From an uncultured Mycoplasmatota bacterium (lineage in GTDB: Bacteria; Bacillota_I; Bacilli_A; RF39; UBA660): a stretch of 6,479 nucleotides of DNA. Under the pieces are notes generated by a model. The model searched no databases and was not told where the DNA came from. It worked only from the letters and a program-made list of their open reading frames with translations. The DNA is taken from the NCBI GenBank assembly GCA_946497375.1, contig CAMMKE010000058.1:1-6479 (forward strand), written 5' to 3'. The translations under genes and the position numbers were made by a program. Shown one piece after another: positions 5,290 through 6,479 of this stretch (position 1 is the stretch's first letter; each line of letters begins with the position of its first letter).

Positions 5290-5541
5290 ATGAATAAAGA
5301 TGGTATTGAGGTTAAAATTGGCGATAGTGCTTTTTACTTTAAACTTGGTAATTTACTCGATAAGAAGAAAATAAGTAAAAATAAACTTAGCCAAGATACA
5401 GAGACAGATTATAAAGTTGTTACCAGATATATTAATGGTGATTTAACAAGATTAGATATCAATATCTTAGAGCGACTTTGTAATTATTTAGACTGTGATA
5501 TCTCTGATATTGTCGAACTTAAAAAGAATGTTTTTAAGTAA
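5290..5541 (+). CDS. XRE-family (Cro/C1-type) HTH transcriptional regulator
   Basis: This 83-residue DNA-binding protein consists of little more than a helix-turn-helix domain. KLGNLLDKKKISKNKLSQ (18-35), a DTETDYKVVTRYINGD recognition region (36-51) and DINILERLCNYLDCDISDIV (56-75) give the five-helix Cro/C1 fold, closest to the HTH_26 type (YozG-like). No sensor or oligomerisation domain is visible, so it would act as a simple dimeric repressor or activator. The ribosome site is GAGG (5278-5281), 8 nt before the ATG. It is the only plus-strand gene here. It is divergent from the LiaF-like operon, which it may control along with itself, and convergent with the DUF2238-like gene, with which it shares a terminator. 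Confidence 0.88.
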   Translation: MNKDGIEVKIGDSAFYFKLGNLLDKKKISKNKLSQDTETDYKVVTRYINGDLTRLDINILERLCNYLDCDISDIVELKKNVFK

Positions 5542-5574
5542 AAAAAGTTTAAGATTTAACTCTTAAGCTTTTTT
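5541..5574. terminator. Bidirectional Rho-independent terminator
   Basis: Positions 5541-5554 and 5561-5574 form a 14-bp stem (one T-G wobble at 5548/5567) with a 6-nt loop. The arms begin and end in A6/T6, so both strands show a stem followed by a T-run. It terminates the XRE gene (stop 5539-5541) on the plus strand and the DUF2238-like gene on the minus strand, whose TAA (5558-5556) lies in the loop. Confidence 0.88.
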
Positions 5575-6368
5575 CTTGGAATAAAATGCTCTATTCCTTT
5601 ATATTTATCACGATGTTTAATATAGAAATAACCTAGAATAGAAAAGAATAAGGCTCCTATAAAGTTAACTATTAAATCTTCCATAGTATCTATTAGACCT
5701 ATATCTAGGTAACCATCAGGAATAGTTATAGTATCATTACCATAGTAAATAGTAGTTTTATTTATATCTTTAATTATCTCAGGGTCAAAAGCATTTGTGT
5801 TTGTTAAATTAACAGAAGATATCTTGTTTATAATAGTGTCTTTTTGCATATCAGTACTTAATAGGGAATCAGCAGTATATTCAAAAAATTCCCAGACAAC
5901 TCCTACTGTCATAGAAAAACAAAATGATACTAAAGCGACAAAAATAGGACTCATTTTAATATGAAATTTATCAGTACTATTTAAAATATCAATTAAGGAA
6001 AAACCTATCGCGGCTGCTAGGAAACCATTAAGGGTGTGAAGTATCATATCCCAGTTAGGAATAATATTATAAAAGTTTTGAATCTCTCCTAGTATTTCTG
6101 CTGAAAAGATAAAGAGTAAGATAATTATTTCTAAAACACTAGGAATAGTTACTTTAAACTTATCTTCAATAAAGAATGGGATGACAAATAAAACTAAAGT
6201 TAAAAGACATAAGAAAACGTTATGATAATTACCAATAAATATTTCTCTTATTAGACAAAGGATAACTAAAAATCTTAAAACTGTATAAAAAATAGCGACT
6301 TTTTTATTTTCTTCTTCTTTATAATATTCTACAAGTCTCTTTTTAAATTCTTTCGCTTTTTTAAACAT
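5556..6368 (-). CDS. DUF2238/YjdF-like polytopic membrane protein
   Basis: This 270-residue protein has a charged N-terminus (1-24) and about six membrane helices (26-44, 50-66, 76-93, 108-128, 140-160, 232-250). The polar segment at 165-225 is predicted to lie outside the membrane. Conserved-looking intramembrane motifs are NWDMILHTLNGF (105-116), VVWEFFEY (157-164) and DTMEDLIVNFIGA (227-239). The His, Trp-Glu and Asp-Asp-Asn pattern matches the DUF2238 (YjdF) group, whose biochemical role is unknown. The last motif closely resembles the VanZ signature (DVDDLMVNTLGG) of the VanZ-RDD protein encoded at 1859-3022. AAAGGTGA lies 5 nt before the ATG, and a promoter lies just upstream. I infer an envelope function but cannot name a substrate. 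Confidence 0.75.
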   Translation of the reverse strand: MFKKAKEFKKRLVEYYKEEENKKVAIFYTVLRFLVILCLIREIFIGNYHNVFLCLLTLVLFVIPFFIEDKFKVTIPSVLEIIILLFIFSAEILGEIQNFYNIIPNWDMILHTLNGFLAAAIGFSLIDILNSTDKFHIKMSPIFVALVSFCFSMTVGVVWEFFEYTADSLLSTDMQKDTIINKISSVNLTNTNAFDPEIIKDINKTTIYYGNDTITIPDGYLDIGLIDTMEDLIVNFIGALFFSILGYFYIKHRDKYKGIEHFIPRKKLKS

Positions 6369-6385
6369 AATATCACCTTTATATA

Positions 6386-6414
6386 ATTATAGAAGATATT
6401 TAAATTTGTGTAAA
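6386..6414 (-). promoter_or_regulatory. Promoter of the DUF2238-like gene
   Basis: The -35 is TTTACA (6409-6414), the spacer is 17 bp, and the -10 is a perfect TATAAT (6386-6391). It gives a leader of about 12 nt containing the AAAGGTGA ribosome site (6373-6380). The gene would be transcribed alone, ending at the bidirectional terminator at 5541-5574. Confidence 0.78.
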
Positions 6415-6434
6415 GATATGATACAATGTTAAGC

Positions 6435-6475
6435 AAATTATGGCATATTTTAGTCAAAAAAATATGTCATAATTT
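6435..6475. repeat. Long inverted repeat (hairpin) at the window edge
   Basis: Positions 6435-6451 and 6459-6475 form a 17-bp stem around a 7-nt loop (6452-6458). The only imperfection is 6443/6467, a G-T wobble on the plus strand and a C/A mismatch on the minus strand. No run of T follows it on the minus strand, so it is not a standard terminator for an upstream minus-strand gene. It may be a terminator for a gene beyond the window, a regulator site, or a leader hairpin of an outside plus-strand gene. Confidence 0.6.
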
Positions 6476-6479
6476 TATT

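Noticed and set aside
468..6368. Mollicute code with TGA as Trp
   Set aside because: Every Trp codon read in the protein genes is TGG, and all families reach normal length without reading through TGA.

Overview
The window is chromosomal DNA from an A+T-rich, Gram-positive-type bacterium. It opens with the 5' end of a 16S rRNA gene on the minus strand (the universal 27F primer site, followed by GATGAACGCTGGCGGCATGCCTAA when read on that strand). That 16S start, the strong AGGAGG-type ribosome sites, TTGACA/TATAAT promoters and the gene content (DUF402 nucleotide phosphatase, VanZ-RDD, LiaF-like protein) suggest an uncultured member of the Bacilli close to the Erysipelotrichia/Mollicutes radiation; this placement is inference. 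The genetic code looks standard: all 13 Trp codons read are TGG. None of the nine protein genes ends in TGA (seven TAA, two TAG).

Layout. Nearly everything is on the minus strand, so transcription runs from high to low coordinates. (1) 6414-5556: a promoter and a six-helix membrane protein (DUF2238/YjdF-like). (2) 5210-5541, plus strand: a small XRE-type regulator; it shares a bidirectional terminator with gene 1. (3) 5186-4041: a LiaF-like membrane protein and a VOC (glyoxalase-fold) protein in one operon, transcribed away from the regulator and closed by a terminator. (4) 4040-468: a tight operon of gpsA, a VanZ-RDD fusion, a DUF308/HdeD-like membrane protein, a 56-residue single-helix membrane protein that is easily missed, and a DUF402 nucleoside di/triphosphatase (ntdp family) starting at TTG. 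(5) 487-1: an array of five candidate sigma-A promoters, a boxA leader and the start of 16S.

The most striking region is the roughly 410-bp stretch upstream of 16S. Four copies of a roughly 96-bp module each carry a perfect TTGACA, a 17-bp spacer, an extended TGn TATATT/TATAGT -10 and A-tracts upstream repeating near the helical period. A fifth promoter (18-bp spacer) sits between two of them. The farthest module overlaps the ntdp gene: the last codons of ntdp are its UP-like A-tract and -35, and the ntdp stop codon lies in its spacer. No terminator separates the gpsA-ntdp operon from the rRNA operon.

How the genes may work together: gpsA supplies sn-glycerol 3-phosphate for phospholipid synthesis, and most of its operon partners are membrane proteins, so the operon looks like an envelope cluster that feeds into the rRNA operon. 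No mobile element, CRISPR array, tRNA or defence system is visible. I found no clear new multi-gene system; the promoter array and its fusion to ntdp are the best leads.
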